Under the pieces are notes generated by a model that saw nothing but the letters and a program-made list of their open reading frames with translations, ran no database searches and was not told the origin of the DNA. Position numbers and translations under genes: made by a program. A stretch of DNA of 32,619 nt. It comes from Hoylesella shahii DSM 15611 = JCM 12083. Lineage in GTDB: Bacteria > Bacteroidota > Bacteroidia > Bacteroidales > Bacteroidaceae. The stretch lies in assembly GCF_000613445.1 (NCBI RefSeq), contig NZ_BAIZ01000036.1, forward strand, positions 1-32,619, read 5' to 3'. Positions 16,374-25,567 of this stretch are shown here, in pieces (position 1 is the first letter of the stretch; each line of letters begins with the position of its first letter).

Positions 16374-17004
16374 GCATAAGATTGTTTATCACCGACGAAC
16401 AGGAAAAGGCATTGCGCACCTGGTGTTGACACTGGTGGTGCTGCAAATCGTTGCCGTATTAGGTTCATGGGTGTTCAAAGCCGTGAGCCCAGAGCTTCCT
16501 ATACGCTCGCTTTTAAGTGCCGAGGGCATTAGGTGGATGGTGGGAAGCATCGGTGATAACCTTGGCGGGCGTGGGCTTGTGTGGCTCTTATTGGGTAGCA
16601 TGGCCTTTGGCTCGGTTAGGTTTTGTGGTATTCTTGATGTGCCACGCAAATGGAAAGCCATGACCTTTTGGGACCATTTTGGCATTATGGTGGTTTTAGC
16701 CGAACTGTTTGTTATTGTGGTGCTTTTGCTTCTGCTCACTGTTTTGCCTCATGCTGTGCTGCTTGGGGTTACGGGAAATTTATACCCCAGTAGCTTCTCC
16801 AAAAGCTTTGTGCTATTGGTTTGTCTCATAGTATGCTTTATTTCGGTGTCGTTTGGGGTGGTAAGTTCGCGGCTTCGTTCGTTCGAAGAAGTGTGCGACT
16901 GCCTTGTTGCGGGCATTGCTTATACCCTTCCGCTATGGTTGGTCTATATTTTGGGCATCGAACTTTACGCCTGCTTGCAGTTTATCTTTGTGGTTGCGGC
17001 TTAA
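16366..17004 (+). CDS. AbgT-transporter-related membrane protein
   Basis: 212 residues from the ATG opening MAKHKIVYHRRTGKG, overlapping the regulator stop codon by 8 bp; a TTG four codons upstream is less likely. About five hydrophobic segments are visible. LLSAEGIRWMVGSIGDN followed by LVWLLLGSMAFGSVRFCGIL resembles the conserved SLLSxEGxRW motif and adjoining helix of the AbgT (p-aminobenzoyl-glutamate/drug efflux) family, but the protein is less than half of the usual length of about 500 residues. Short Bacteroidetes relatives of this kind exist. Translational coupling suggests a functional link with the two-component system. Transport activity is not supported by the sequence alone. Confidence 0.6.
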   Translation: MAKHKIVYHRRTGKGIAHLVLTLVVLQIVAVLGSWVFKAVSPELPIRSLLSAEGIRWMVGSIGDNLGGRGLVWLLLGSMAFGSVRFCGILDVPRKWKAMTFWDHFGIMVVLAELFVIVVLLLLLTVLPHAVLLGVTGNLYPSSFSKSFVLLVCLIVCFISVSFGVVSSRLRSFEEVCDCLVAGIAYTLPLWLVYILGIELYACLQFIFVVAA

Positions 17005-17188
17005 AATTGTGGTTCGCCACTTTATGTTTGGGCGTGGCTAGCCTTATGGGTGTGCGCACAAAATATGTGTAGGCCTTCATAAAGAATTAGCGTTAAGCAC
17101 TCTTTCTATATGGGGAGCAGCGTGTGGTGCTTAGCAGCTATCCTCGTTTTAGTCGTCGTACTACGGTATTATGCCTCCAAATGATAGT

Positions 17189-18241
17189 CTAAATCGTTTC
17201 TCTGAAAAAGTCTAGAGCCTCTTTAATTTCTTCCTTAGAGGCCGTCTGGTTGATAATTGGCTGTCCAATGTCAGCAAGCAACGTAAAATTAATCTCTTTA
17301 GAAGTGTTCTTCTTGTCGTGCTGCATCAGTTCGATAAGCTGGTCGTAATCGTTGCACGATAGTGGCAATGTGCCATAATACTCCCTAATAAACTGCACCG
17401 TCTGTCGCATTTTGTTTACGGGGAAGTGTGTTTTAAATGTGGCGAGGTATAGTTCGCATACCAAACCGAAGGCCACGGCATAGCCATGTAGCAGCTGCTG
17501 GCCATTATGGAGGGCAAAAGATTCGAATGCATGGCCCACGGTGTGGCCCAAGTTCAGTGCTTTTCTTATACCCTGCTCGTGAGGGTCTTGCGCCACAATC
17601 TCTTCTTTCACCTTCACCGATTGGACCACCATTGGCTGAAGCGTTTCCCAATTGGGCTGACCAAGGTCGAAGTTGAGCAGTTCGCTCCACATCCCTTCGT
17701 TGCTAATCAGTGCATGTTTCAGCATTTCTGCATAACCAGAGCGCGTGTTTTCGTTATCCAGTGTGCTTAGAAAAAGCGTGTTAAGCACAACAAATCGTGC
17801 GTTGCAAAACACGCCAATCTCGTTTTTCAGCGCGTTAAAGTTAACGCCAGTTTTACCACCCACGGCAGCATCCACCATAGCCAGCAGTGTTGTTGGGATA
17901 TTGACGAAACGAATACCGCGTTTAAACGTGGCGGCAGCAAAGCCTCCTAAGTCGGTAACCATGCCTCCTCCTAAGTTTATTAAGCACGAACTACGCGTTG
18001 CGCCATTGGTTGCTAGGCTTTCCCAAACCTGCGAAAGCGTGGCAATATTCTTGTTGTAGTCGGTGGGTTTGATGCTAATGAGGTTAGCCCCCTTCAAACA
18101 TTCAAAGTGTTGCAGCTTAGGCCAGCAAAATTGTTTTGTTGTATCGTCGGTAAGTACAAATACCTTATCGGGCGCGCAAACATTAATGGCGCGCGTCAAG
18201 TCACTTTCCAATTGGGCAGAAATAAGTACTTCTTGCATCAT
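17189..18241 (-). CDS. aroB: 3-dehydroquinate synthase
   Basis: 350 residues, the usual length. It converts DAHP to 3-dehydroquinate, the second step of the shikimate pathway, using NAD+ and a divalent metal. Visible motifs are the NAD-binding GGGMVTDLGGFAA (91-103), PTTLLAMVDAAVGGKTGVN (116-134, K130), and metal ligands E172 (GYAEMLKH), H233 (NLGHTVGHAFE) and H252 (LLHGYAVAFG). It has its own strong promoter (18265-18295), so it is separate from the two-component operon converging on it and from the Phe/Tyr operon some 10 kb away. Confidence 0.96.
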   Translation of the reverse strand: MMQEVLISAQLESDLTRAINVCAPDKVFVLTDDTTKQFCWPKLQHFECLKGANLISIKPTDYNKNIATLSQVWESLATNGATRSSCLINLGGGMVTDLGGFAAATFKRGIRFVNIPTTLLAMVDAAVGGKTGVNFNALKNEIGVFCNARFVVLNTLFLSTLDNENTRSGYAEMLKHALISNEGMWSELLNFDLGQPNWETLQPMVVQSVKVKEEIVAQDPHEQGIRKALNLGHTVGHAFESFALHNGQQLLHGYAVAFGLVCELYLATFKTHFPVNKMRQTVQFIREYYGTLPLSCNDYDQLIELMQHDKKNTSKEINFTLLADIGQPIINQTASKEEIKEALDFFRETI

Positions 18242-18264
18242 GTTATCTAGGATTTAATGTGGGG

Positions 18265-18295
18265 CAAAGTTAAAACAAAGCCCTAACCCCGCAAA
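18265..18295 (-). promoter_or_regulatory. aroB promoter (TTTG-N19-TAACTTTG)
   Basis: On the minus strand TTTG (18295-18292) and TAACTTTG (18272-18265) are separated by exactly 19 nt, the ideal Bacteroidetes arrangement. The predicted start is about 20 nt before the aroB ATG. Confidence 0.8.
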
Positions 18296-18605
18296 ATTTA
18301 GTCTACATTTTTTTATCGCCTTCATTAAACCCTGTTACTTTTTTATCGTCTTATATCGTAAAGTGACAATACAAAACGTTTTTTTTCGTGCGTCTTGTAA
18401 GTAAAATTTAGGGAAACTTGTCAAATAGTTAATATATGTAGTGGACTTGTTCTTTATGGTTATTGAGTTTGCTTTTCTGAAACCAACAGCACATTAACCA
18501 GCTGGTGCAGCCTTTATGGGACGCATGCTTGCTTATTAGCTCTCCAACAAGTGTATAAAACAAATGGTATGGTTAGTTCCATGCCCTTAAAATTAATATA
18601 GGTTT
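18296..18605. other. Intergenic region upstream of beta-barrel gene
   Basis: AT-rich with no coding frame. No exact TAnnTTTG element was seen for the plus-strand gene, so its promoter may be of another type. Confidence 0.4.
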
Positions 18606-21578
18606 ATGAATAAGTATTGTTTATTGGTATTGCTTTTCTTCGTCACAGTGGTGGCAAGTGCGCAAGAACGTAAGATTAGCGGTACGCTCACCGACCGTGA
18701 CACGCATGAGGCCGTGACGCAAACCACGGTTCAACTCTTAAAGTCTGACAGCACCTTTGTTGGTGGAAGCATATCCAACGAGAAAGGTGAGTTTGCATTA
18801 ACAGCCCCAGCCGATGGAAGTTATCTGCTTAAAGTTTCGAGTGTGGGTTATCTTACTTATTATAAAAAACTGCAAATTACCGACGGCAAAAACTTGGCTT
18901 TGGGCAATATCGTGATGAACGCCGATGCTATTATGCTCAAAGGAGCCACTGTTACGGGGCAAGCCGTGAAGGTAACAGTGCGCGAAGACACTTTTGTGTA
19001 TAACTCGGCTGCCTTTCGTACGCCCGAGGGTTCTACTATTGAAGAGCTTGTGAAACGATTGCCTGGCGCCCAAATAAGCGACGATGGTAAGATAACGATC
19101 AATGGTAAGGAGGTGAAAAAGATATTGATAGACGGAAAGGAGTTTATGACGGGCGACACCCAAACTGCACTGAAAAACCTGCCAACGTCTATTGTAGACA
19201 AGATAAAGGCCTACGACCAACGTAGCGACTTGGCTCGTGTGTCGGGTATTGACGATGGCGACGACCAAACGGTGCTCGATTTTGGTATTAAGAAAGGTAT
19301 GAACAAGGGGGTATTTTCAAATATAGACTTGGCTCAAGGCACACAATCGCGTTATGCCGACAGGTTGATGGGCGCTTATTTTAAAGACGAATACAGAGTA
19401 ATGTTGTTTGCAAATGCGAACAATACCAACGATATGGGCTTCCCTGGAGGTGGCGGGCGTGGTAACTTTGGGCGTAACCGCGATGGGCTTAATGCGACGA
19501 AGATGCTCGGAACAAACTTTAATTACGAAAAGAAAGATAAACTAAAGATAGACTGGAGCGTGCGTTGGAACCACTCGGATGGCGATGTTCAAAGTCGAGT
19601 GGCTACCGAGAACTTTGTTAGCACGGCTGGTTCGTTCTCTAATAGTCTTAACCAAAGCTATTCGCGTAGCAATAAATGGAATGCTAGAGGACGATTGGAA
19701 TGGCAGCCCGACTCGCTAACCAACATCATGTTCCGTCCTACATTCAGCTATTCAACTAGCGATGGCACGTCTACTAGCATTTCGGGAACGTACAACGACA
19801 ATCCTTACAACTACGTGGCCGACCCACTTTTGGCTTCGTCCATTGCCCAAATGGCAGCCGATAGCTTGATGGTGAACAGCCGTTCGCTTAATTCTATTAG
19901 TTATACCCAAAATCAAGAGGCAGGCGGAATGCTGCAATTGAACCGCCGATTGAGTGCCAATGGTAGAAACGTTACTGTGCGTGCAGATGTGGATTATGCT
20001 AAAACCAATGCCAAATCCTTGTCGCTCTCAAATGTTCACCTCTATCAGGTGAAGGATGCAACTGGTGTTGACTCTACTTATCAAACCAATCGCTATCTAC
20101 AAACACCAACAACAGCTTGGACCTATAGCTTGCAAGCCACTTATAGCGAACCGCTTTGGCGAGGCACCTACTTGCAATTTAGGTATAAGTATGGCTATAG
20201 TCGCACCACGAGCGACCGCGCAACGTTCGATTTTAGCAACCTTGGTGAAGGCTTCTTCGGGTCGCAATCGCCTCTATATCGCGGTTGGAATAGCTATCTT
20301 TCAATGCTTGCCAGCCCCTACGAAAGCTATCGCGACCAGCGTTTAAGCCGTTCTTCGGTTTATACGAACTACACACACGAACTAGAAATGATGCTGCGCT
20401 TTGTGGGAAAGAAGTATAAGTTGAATGCTGGATTTATGGTTCAGCCACAATCATCGCACTTTACCCAAAACTATTTAGGCCAGTTTGCCGATACCACACG
20501 TAGCGTATTTAATGTGTCGCCTGCGCTCGAGCTGCGCTATAAATTTAGCGATGTGAGTCAGTTACGCATTAATTATCGTGGTACAAGTTCGCAACCATCG
20601 ATGTCAGACCTGCTCGACATCGTAGATGATAGCGACCCCTTGAACGTTCATAGAGGAAACCCAGGACTAAAACCCTCGTTCACCAATTCGCTACGCTTTT
20701 TCTATAACACTTATAGAGAGCGCAGACAACAAGCCTTTATGACCTTCCTCGACTACAGCAACACGCGAAATGCGGTGAGCAACCGTGTTACTTACGACGA
20801 AATAACTGGCGGACGAACCACACAACCCGACAATATCAATGGCAATTGGAATGCCAATGCAGGTTTGATGTTTAACACAGCCATCGACTCGGCTGGTGTG
20901 TTTAACGTCAACACGTTTACCAATCTGGGTTATAACAACTACGTAGGCTACATCAGTTTGAACTCTACATCGGGCTCACAACGCAATGTTACCCGTTCGC
21001 TTAGTTTGTCGGAGCGCTTGGCAACCAGCTATCGCAATAGCTGGTTCGAGCTAGAACTCGATGGCTCTTTCACCTATGCGCGCTCTAAAAACAAACTTCA
21101 GTTGCAAAACAACCTTAATACTTGGCAGTTTGCTTATGGTGCAACGCTTAACTTTACGTTGCCTTGGGGCATGCAATTGTCTACCGACCTGCATCAAAAC
21201 AGTCGTCGTGGATATGCCGACCGCGCGCTTAACACTAACGAACTAGTGTGGAATGCCCAGCTTTCGCAAAGCTTCCTCAAGGGCAGTCCGCTTAGTGTGA
21301 GTGTTCAGTTCTTCGATATCCTGCGCCAGCAAAGCAACTTTTCGCGTGCAATCAATGCCTATCAGCGCACCGATACCGAATACAACAGCATTAACAGCTA
21401 CGCCATGTTGCACGTGGTTTATCGTCTAAATCTTTTCGGAGGTAAAGATGCACGTCAGCAAATGCGCAACAAAAGACCTCAAGGAGACGATGAAGGACCT
21501 AGAGGAATGCCTCCTGGAGGTGCTCCCGGTGGTGTAAGGCCGATGGGAAGTGGCCGACCAATGGGTGGTGGTTTCTAA
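18606..21578 (+). CDS. TonB-receptor-like outer-membrane beta-barrel protein
   Basis: 990 residues. A signal peptide (MNKYCLLVLLFFVTVVASAQ) is followed by a carboxypeptidase-regulatory-like domain (about 22-110: GTLTDRDTHEAVTQTTVQLL, SSVGYLTYYKKL). Then comes a plug-like segment (LVKRLPGAQISDDGKITING, LKNLPTSIVDKIKAYD) and a long strand-rich region with many aromatic-ended strands, as in the family OMP_b-brl_3. The tail is rich in Gly and Pro (GGAPGGVRPMGSGRPMGGGF). Such proteins resemble TonB-dependent receptors but usually lack a SusD partner, and none is here. The substrate is unknown. A strong terminator follows. Confidence 0.85.
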   Translation: MNKYCLLVLLFFVTVVASAQERKISGTLTDRDTHEAVTQTTVQLLKSDSTFVGGSISNEKGEFALTAPADGSYLLKVSSVGYLTYYKKLQITDGKNLALGNIVMNADAIMLKGATVTGQAVKVTVREDTFVYNSAAFRTPEGSTIEELVKRLPGAQISDDGKITINGKEVKKILIDGKEFMTGDTQTALKNLPTSIVDKIKAYDQRSDLARVSGIDDGDDQTVLDFGIKKGMNKGVFSNIDLAQGTQSRYADRLMGAYFKDEYRVMLFANANNTNDMGFPGGGGRGNFGRNRDGLNATKMLGTNFNYEKKDKLKIDWSVRWNHSDGDVQSRVATENFVSTAGSFSNSLNQSYSRSNKWNARGRLEWQPDSLTNIMFRPTFSYSTSDGTSTSISGTYNDNPYNYVADPLLASSIAQMAADSLMVNSRSLNSISYTQNQEAGGMLQLNRRLSANGRNVTVRADVDYAKTNAKSLSLSNVHLYQVKDATGVDSTYQTNRYLQTPTTAWTYSLQATYSEPLWRGTYLQFRYKYGYSRTTSDRATFDFSNLGEGFFGSQSPLYRGWNSYLSMLASPYESYRDQRLSRSSVYTNYTHELEMMLRFVGKKYKLNAGFMVQPQSSHFTQNYLGQFADTTRSVFNVSPALELRYKFSDVSQLRINYRGTSSQPSMSDLLDIVDDSDPLNVHRGNPGLKPSFTNSLRFFYNTYRERRQQAFMTFLDYSNTRNAVSNRVTYDEITGGRTTQPDNINGNWNANAGLMFNTAIDSAGVFNVNTFTNLGYNNYVGYISLNSTSGSQRNVTRSLSLSERLATSYRNSWFELELDGSFTYARSKNKLQLQNNLNTWQFAYGATLNFTLPWGMQLSTDLHQNSRRGYADRALNTNELVWNAQLSQSFLKGSPLSVSVQFFDILRQQSNFSRAINAYQRTDTEYNSINSYAMLHVVYRLNLFGGKDARQQMRNKRPQGDDEGPRGMPPGGAPGGVRPMGSGRPMGGGF

Positions 21579-21962
21579 CCAACGCTGTGCCTAGAACAAG
21601 AAACGGGCGTGCTAAAAACAGATTTTAGCACGCCCGTTTCTCTATAATAGGGTCGACTCTAAGGGGTATGAAAGCAAAAATGCACAATACTAACATTGCA
21701 AAAACCGAGAATTAGGTTGGTGAAAACCTGTGGGGCAACAACTCAAAAGGCGCGAAGCTCAAGCACCAGCCCAAATGTTGCTTATTGGTTGTTTGTCTAC
21801 AACCCATCACATGCTTTGTTCTTTCTCACTATCTTTGCACGTATGCGATAGTACTATTAAGCTTATTCCTAGCAATGGCAAAGCTTTAGTGTTGTTATAT
21901 CCCCTCTTTAAGACAACACTTTATCGCAGGTTTTCTTCACTTTTGCCTTTCAAGTTTTCAAA
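21579..21962. other. Intergenic region between convergent genes
   Basis: Holds the terminator at 21599-21641. A plus-strand TATCTTTG at 21830-21837 fits the -7 consensus but no gene follows it in the sense direction; a transcript from it would run antisense into the serine dehydratase gene. No credible coding sequence. Confidence 0.45.
21599..21641 (+). terminator. Strong hairpin terminator after beta-barrel gene
   Basis: A 19-bp perfect stem (21599-21617 with 21623-21641; core ACGGGCGTGCTAAAA paired with TTTTAGCACGCCCGT) and a 5-nt loop, 20 bp past the stop codon. It is nearly symmetric and could also serve the opposite strand. Confidence 0.8.
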
Positions 21963-23176
21963 TCAGCTACCCATCATAAAGTCTTTAGCCAGTCCGCCTT
22001 CGCTTGTCTCTTTATAAAGCGAGGGAATATCGTGACCAGTTTGCTTCATAACTTGTACCACACGGTCGAACGAAACACGGTGTCTTCCGTCTGAAAAAGC
22101 CGAATAGAGATTGGAATCTAGAGCGCGAGTGGCCGCAAATGCATTTCTTTCGATGCAGGGAATTTGCACTAGGCCGCACACAGGGTCGCAAGTCATGCCC
22201 AAATGGTGTTCTAATCCCATTTCAGCAGCATATTCAATTTGCGCTGGACTGCCACCAAACAATTGGCACGAAGCTGCTGAAGCATGGCACAAGCCACGCC
22301 AACCTCGCCTTGACAACCAACGTCGGCACCAGATATAGAAGCATTTTTCTTGACGATATTGCCAAATAGGCCAGCAGTGGCCAAGGCATGTAGTATACGC
22401 GTTTGAGAGAAATTGTGTCCTTTATGTAGATGATAGAGTACCGCAGGCAGCACGCCACAAGCCCCACAGGTGGGTGCAGTGACGATGGTTCCACCCGAAG
22501 CGTTCTCTTCGCTCACGGCTAAGGCGTAAGCATAAACCAGTCCGCGTGTTTGCAGCGTTTGTTTATAGCCGCTTGCTTTAACGTAATAAGTGGCTGCTTT
22601 GCGGGGTAAGCCCAGCGGGCCAGGCAACACGCCCTCGCGATTAAGTCCACGTTCAACGGCCGCTTGCATCACCATCCATACCTCGTGCAAATAGTCCCAG
22701 ATGTCTTTCGTTTCGCATTGTTCCACGTATTCCCAATAACTACGCCCAGTTTTTTCGCACCAGTGCATGATTTCGGTAAGCGAGTTCATGTTATATATTT
22801 CCTCCGTGTCGAACATGTCGCCCTCTTTTTTTCCTTCTGAGAGTGCACCACCGCCAATGCTATACACCGTCCACTCGTCGATGTCGTTGCCATTTGCGTC
22901 TTTAGCCACAAATCTCATACCGTTAGGGTGGAAAGGCAAGAATACCGAAGGTTGCCAAACGATGTCTACTGGTGCAGCAGTAGAGAGCGTTTCTATGATG
23001 ATGGCATCCGTCATGTGGCCCTTTCCTGTAGCAGCCAAGCTGCCATAGAGGGTCACTTCGAAACGCGACGTCTGCGGATTACGTTGTTTAAAAATCTCTG
23101 AAGCCTTTTGTGGCCCCATGGTATGACTGCTCGAAGGACCTTTTCCTATCCTGAACAATTCTTTTAACGATCTCAT
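21963..23176 (-). CDS. sdaA: L-serine ammonia-lyase (iron-sulfur type), apparent frameshift
   Basis: Deaminates L-serine to pyruvate and ammonia using a [4Fe-4S] cluster. The first frame (from 23176) opens [20 protein letters not shown] and includes [12 protein letters not shown] and [12 protein letters not shown]. The second frame continues [20 protein letters not shown] and holds [17 protein letters not shown]. The two join into one protein of about 404 residues, the normal length, if one G is restored after ATG at about 22283 (giving [14 protein letters not shown]). As printed, the first frame continues out of phase and stops at 22211, losing the last cluster cysteines, so the product would be inactive. 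Both halves are well preserved, which argues for a very recent mutation or a sequence error. The promoter is at 23202-23209. Confidence 0.88.
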
Positions 23177-23201
23177 TTTTGTTGATAATGTTTTTGAAAT
23201 G

Positions 23202-23209
23202 CAAAATTA
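23202..23209 (-). promoter_or_regulatory. sdaA promoter -7 element
   Basis: TAATTTTG on the minus strand matches TAnnTTTG exactly, 26 nt upstream of the start codon. The -33 element is unclear. Confidence 0.5.
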
Positions 23210-23295
23210 TTGCTTTTATTTCATATAGCCTTCTTTTTGCTTGACTAGTTTGCCAATAGCGACTTTGTTTTGCTAAAGGTATGCTCCTTTTTTAT

Positions 23296-23303
23296 TAACT
23301 TTG
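23296..23303 (+). promoter_or_regulatory. Promoter -7 element for the RluA-family gene
   Basis: TAACTTTG matches the consensus exactly, with TTTG at 23269-23272 as a possible -33 element (spacing 23). Its position means translation must start downstream, supporting the ATG at 23333 rather than the in-frame start at 23270. Confidence 0.55.
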
Positions 23304-23332
23304 CACTTGTTATGCATATATGGTGTGAAAAT

Positions 23333-24220
23333 ATGAACAATAAGAGCAATGGGCAAGACTTCGACCGCTATGAAGTAGCGGAAGAAAGCGTGCTACTAGA
23401 CTGGCTGCTGCGTAATGTTAAAGGCAAGAGTAGAAACAAGCTGAAAGACATTTTGCGAGGCCATGGCGTGTATGTAGACGGGAAATGCGTTACACAATAC
23501 GACTATAAACTGCTGCCTGGCATGAAGGTAACGGTGAGCCGAACTAAGAAGGCGGCTCCTTTTAAAAGCCGTTATATCCGTATTGTATACGAAGACCGTT
23601 ACCTCATTGTGGTGGATAAGAGTGTTGGCGTACTGTCGATGGCAGCAGGGCATTCGTCGTTAAACGTGAAAGCTATATTAGATGGCTACTTCGATTCTAC
23701 TGGACAGAAGTGTCGGGCGCATGTGGTGCATCGGTTAGACCGCGAAACCAGTGGACTTATGGTGTATGCCAAAGACATGGAAACCGAACAAATACTTGAA
23801 CATAACTGGCACGATATTGTGTACGACCGTCGCTATGTGGCGGTGGTGTCGGGCGAAATTGTTGACGAAGGCGGCACAATAAGCAGCTGGCTCAAAGACA
23901 ATAGCTCGTATATCACTTATTCTTCGCCTGTTGATAATGGTGGCAAGTTTTCTGTTACGCATTTTACAGTGCTCAACAGAACCACAACACACTCGCTAGT
24001 TGAGTATAAATTGGAGACTGGACGCAAAAATCAAATACGTGTTCACACATCAGATATAGGGCATCCTGTGTGTGGCGACCTTAAATATGGTAATGGCGAT
24101 GACCCCATTGGACGCCTATGTCTGCATGCATATATGCTTTGTTTCTTTCATCCCATGACGCGAGAGCGGATGGAATTTCAAACACCCATACCCTCAACCT
24201 TTAAACAGTTATTTAAATAA
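23333..24220 (+). CDS. RluA-family pseudouridine synthase
   Basis: About 295 residues from the ATG opening MNNKSNGQDFDRYEV. The N-terminal part (about 15-75) is S4-like, with KGKSRNKLKDILRGHGVYVDG. The catalytic domain carries VVHRLDRETSGLMVYAK, whose D is the catalytic aspartate of the RluA family, then GRKNQIRVH and a C-terminal LCLHAYMLCFFHP. It isomerises uridine to pseudouridine in rRNA or tRNA; the exact site cannot be told from sequence. The longer frame from 23270 would start upstream of the promoter. A 52-residue membrane protein follows 5 bp downstream. Confidence 0.88.
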   Translation: MNNKSNGQDFDRYEVAEESVLLDWLLRNVKGKSRNKLKDILRGHGVYVDGKCVTQYDYKLLPGMKVTVSRTKKAAPFKSRYIRIVYEDRYLIVVDKSVGVLSMAAGHSSLNVKAILDGYFDSTGQKCRAHVVHRLDRETSGLMVYAKDMETEQILEHNWHDIVYDRRYVAVVSGEIVDEGGTISSWLKDNSSYITYSSPVDNGGKFSVTHFTVLNRTTTHSLVEYKLETGRKNQIRVHTSDIGHPVCGDLKYGNGDDPIGRLCLHAYMLCFFHPMTRERMEFQTPIPSTFKQLFK

Positions 24221-24225
24221 CCCCC

Positions 24226-24384
24226 ATGACAGATTTACATTATTACATCTTTGTGTTGGTAGCCATCATTATAGGTGTGGTGGTTATCAAGAAAGTAACG
24301 GGCTGCATCATTCGTCTTGTAGTGGTGTTGGGCCTGTTGGCCGCCTTAGCTTACGTGTATTTCACTTATTTCAGTGCATCGTAG
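24226..24384 (+). CDS. Small membrane protein, 52 residues
   Basis: MTDLHYYIFVLVAIIIGVVV, then IKKVTGCIIRLVVVLGLLAA and LAYVYFTYFSAS. It has two hydrophobic segments separated by a short basic turn (IKK...R), which suggests a hairpin across the inner membrane. It begins 5 bp after the pseudouridine synthase stop, so it is probably co-transcribed. Similar short membrane proteins at this position occur in Prevotella-type genomes (from memory). Function is unknown; the coding call rests on composition, spacing and a clean start and stop. Confidence 0.7.
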   Translation: MTDLHYYIFVLVAIIIGVVVIKKVTGCIIRLVVVLGLLAALAYVYFTYFSAS

Positions 24385-24414
24385 TGGCTTGGCTTAGGCG
24401 GATAGCCCTCTTGG

Positions 24415-25464
24415 TTACACCGAAATCTCGCCAGCAATGTTTTTATGCATCATTTTTCTAACAGTTCCGTTGTCGCGATACATGCCTTGTAGGTACATTA
24501 GTTTGGCTAAGGCCGCCTCAACGGTGCTGTCGTATCCGCTTACAACACCTGCATTCTTAAGCTGGAAACCTGTGTCGTAGCGTTCCATTTCCACACTTCC
24601 GGCAATGCATTGGCTGATATTCACTACAATAACACCACGGTTGTAGGCCTCTTTTAGTAGTTTCATTAACCAAGGATGTTGCGGAGCGTTGCCACTTCCG
24701 TAGCTTCTCATCACGATGCTGCGAAGTTCGGGCGCCTCTATAAGATAGCGTGTAATGTTCTCTTGTATACCAGGGAAGATGGACATAACCGCGATGCTTG
24801 AGTCGAGTGCTGTGTGTGGCACCATTGGTAGCTGGTAATTGGGCTTCAAAATCTCATGATGGTGGAAGTTGAAGTTGATGCCCGCATCGCATAGCGAGGG
24901 ATAGTTGAACGACTCAAAGGCGTTAAAACCTTCTGCGTTTTGCTTTGTCGACCTGTTACCACGCAATAGTTTACCGCTAAAATAGATGCAAACTTCGGGT
25001 ACCATCGGTGTTCCGTCTTCGTGGTGTGCGGCAGCCAATTCAATGCTAGTTACAAGGTTTTCCTTTCCGTCGGTGCGCAATTGACCAATAGGCAATTGAC
25101 TTCCAGTTAGCACAACAGGCTTCGTAAGGTTTTCCAACATAAACGATAGGGCCGATGCTGTGTATGCCATGGTATCTGTACCGTGTAGAATAACGAACCC
25201 ATCGTAGCAGTTATAATTCTCTGCTATGATGCCAACAAGGTGCGCCCATAGCCTTGGAGCCATGTCGCTAGAGTCGATGGGTGATGCAAACTGATACACC
25301 TCGATGCTCGTCTTGAGGTACTTAAATTCTGGTAAGTTGTCTACCAGATAATTAAAGTCGAGCGGTTCGAGTGCACCAGTAGCCGGGTTTTGGCCCATCC
25401 CGATTGTTCCGCCCGTGTAGATGAGCAACACCTTATTGGTTCTTTGATATATGAAACTTGCCAT
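24415..25464 (-). CDS. ansA: Type I (cytoplasmic) L-asparaginase
   Basis: 349 residues, no signal peptide. It hydrolyses asparagine to aspartate and ammonia. The N-terminal nucleophile motif is IYTGGTIGM (T17 and T20 region) and the second catalytic motif is ILHGTDTMAYTASALSF (93-109). PVVLTGSQLPIG and GSVEMERYDTG are also family features. The absence of a signal peptide and the AnsA-like length favour the low-affinity cytoplasmic form over the periplasmic type II enzyme. It is transcribed alone from an excellent promoter. Confidence 0.93.
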   Translation of the reverse strand: MASFIYQRTNKVLLIYTGGTIGMGQNPATGALEPLDFNYLVDNLPEFKYLKTSIEVYQFASPIDSSDMAPRLWAHLVGIIAENYNCYDGFVILHGTDTMAYTASALSFMLENLTKPVVLTGSQLPIGQLRTDGKENLVTSIELAAAHHEDGTPMVPEVCIYFSGKLLRGNRSTKQNAEGFNAFESFNYPSLCDAGINFNFHHHEILKPNYQLPMVPHTALDSSIAVMSIFPGIQENITRYLIEAPELRSIVMRSYGSGNAPQHPWLMKLLKEAYNRGVIVVNISQCIAGSVEMERYDTGFQLKNAGVVSGYDSTVEAALAKLMYLQGMYRDNGTVRKMMHKNIAGEISV

Positions 25465-25495
25465 AACGACAATTTTTTAAACTTAATTTTTGCTG

Positions 25496-25526
25496 CAAAT
25501 ATACGTCAAATCTTCGGTAAATCAAA
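25496..25526 (-). promoter_or_regulatory. ansA promoter (TTTG-N19-TATATTTG)
   Basis: On the minus strand TTTG (25526-25523), exactly 19 nt, then TATATTTG (25503-25496). The predicted start is about 25 nt before the ansA ATG. Confidence 0.8.
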
Positions 25527-25535
25527 AAATAAATG

Positions 25536-25543
25536 TATATTTG
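25536..25543 (+). promoter_or_regulatory. Divergent plus-strand -7 element
   Basis: TATATTTG matches TAnnTTTG exactly and lies back to back with the ansA promoter. It could drive the downstream lipoprotein gene or the uncertain frame at 25568. No TTTG at the ideal -33 distance. Confidence 0.4.
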
Positions 25544-25567
25544 CGTTGCGTAAACAGAGGTATACAA

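Noticed and set aside
21730..22017. 95-codon plus-strand ORF
   Set aside because: Overlaps the 3' end of the serine dehydratase gene on the opposite strand and has no family features.
23270..23332. Upstream start for the RluA-family gene
   Set aside because: An exact -7 promoter element lies at 23296-23303, inside this extension.
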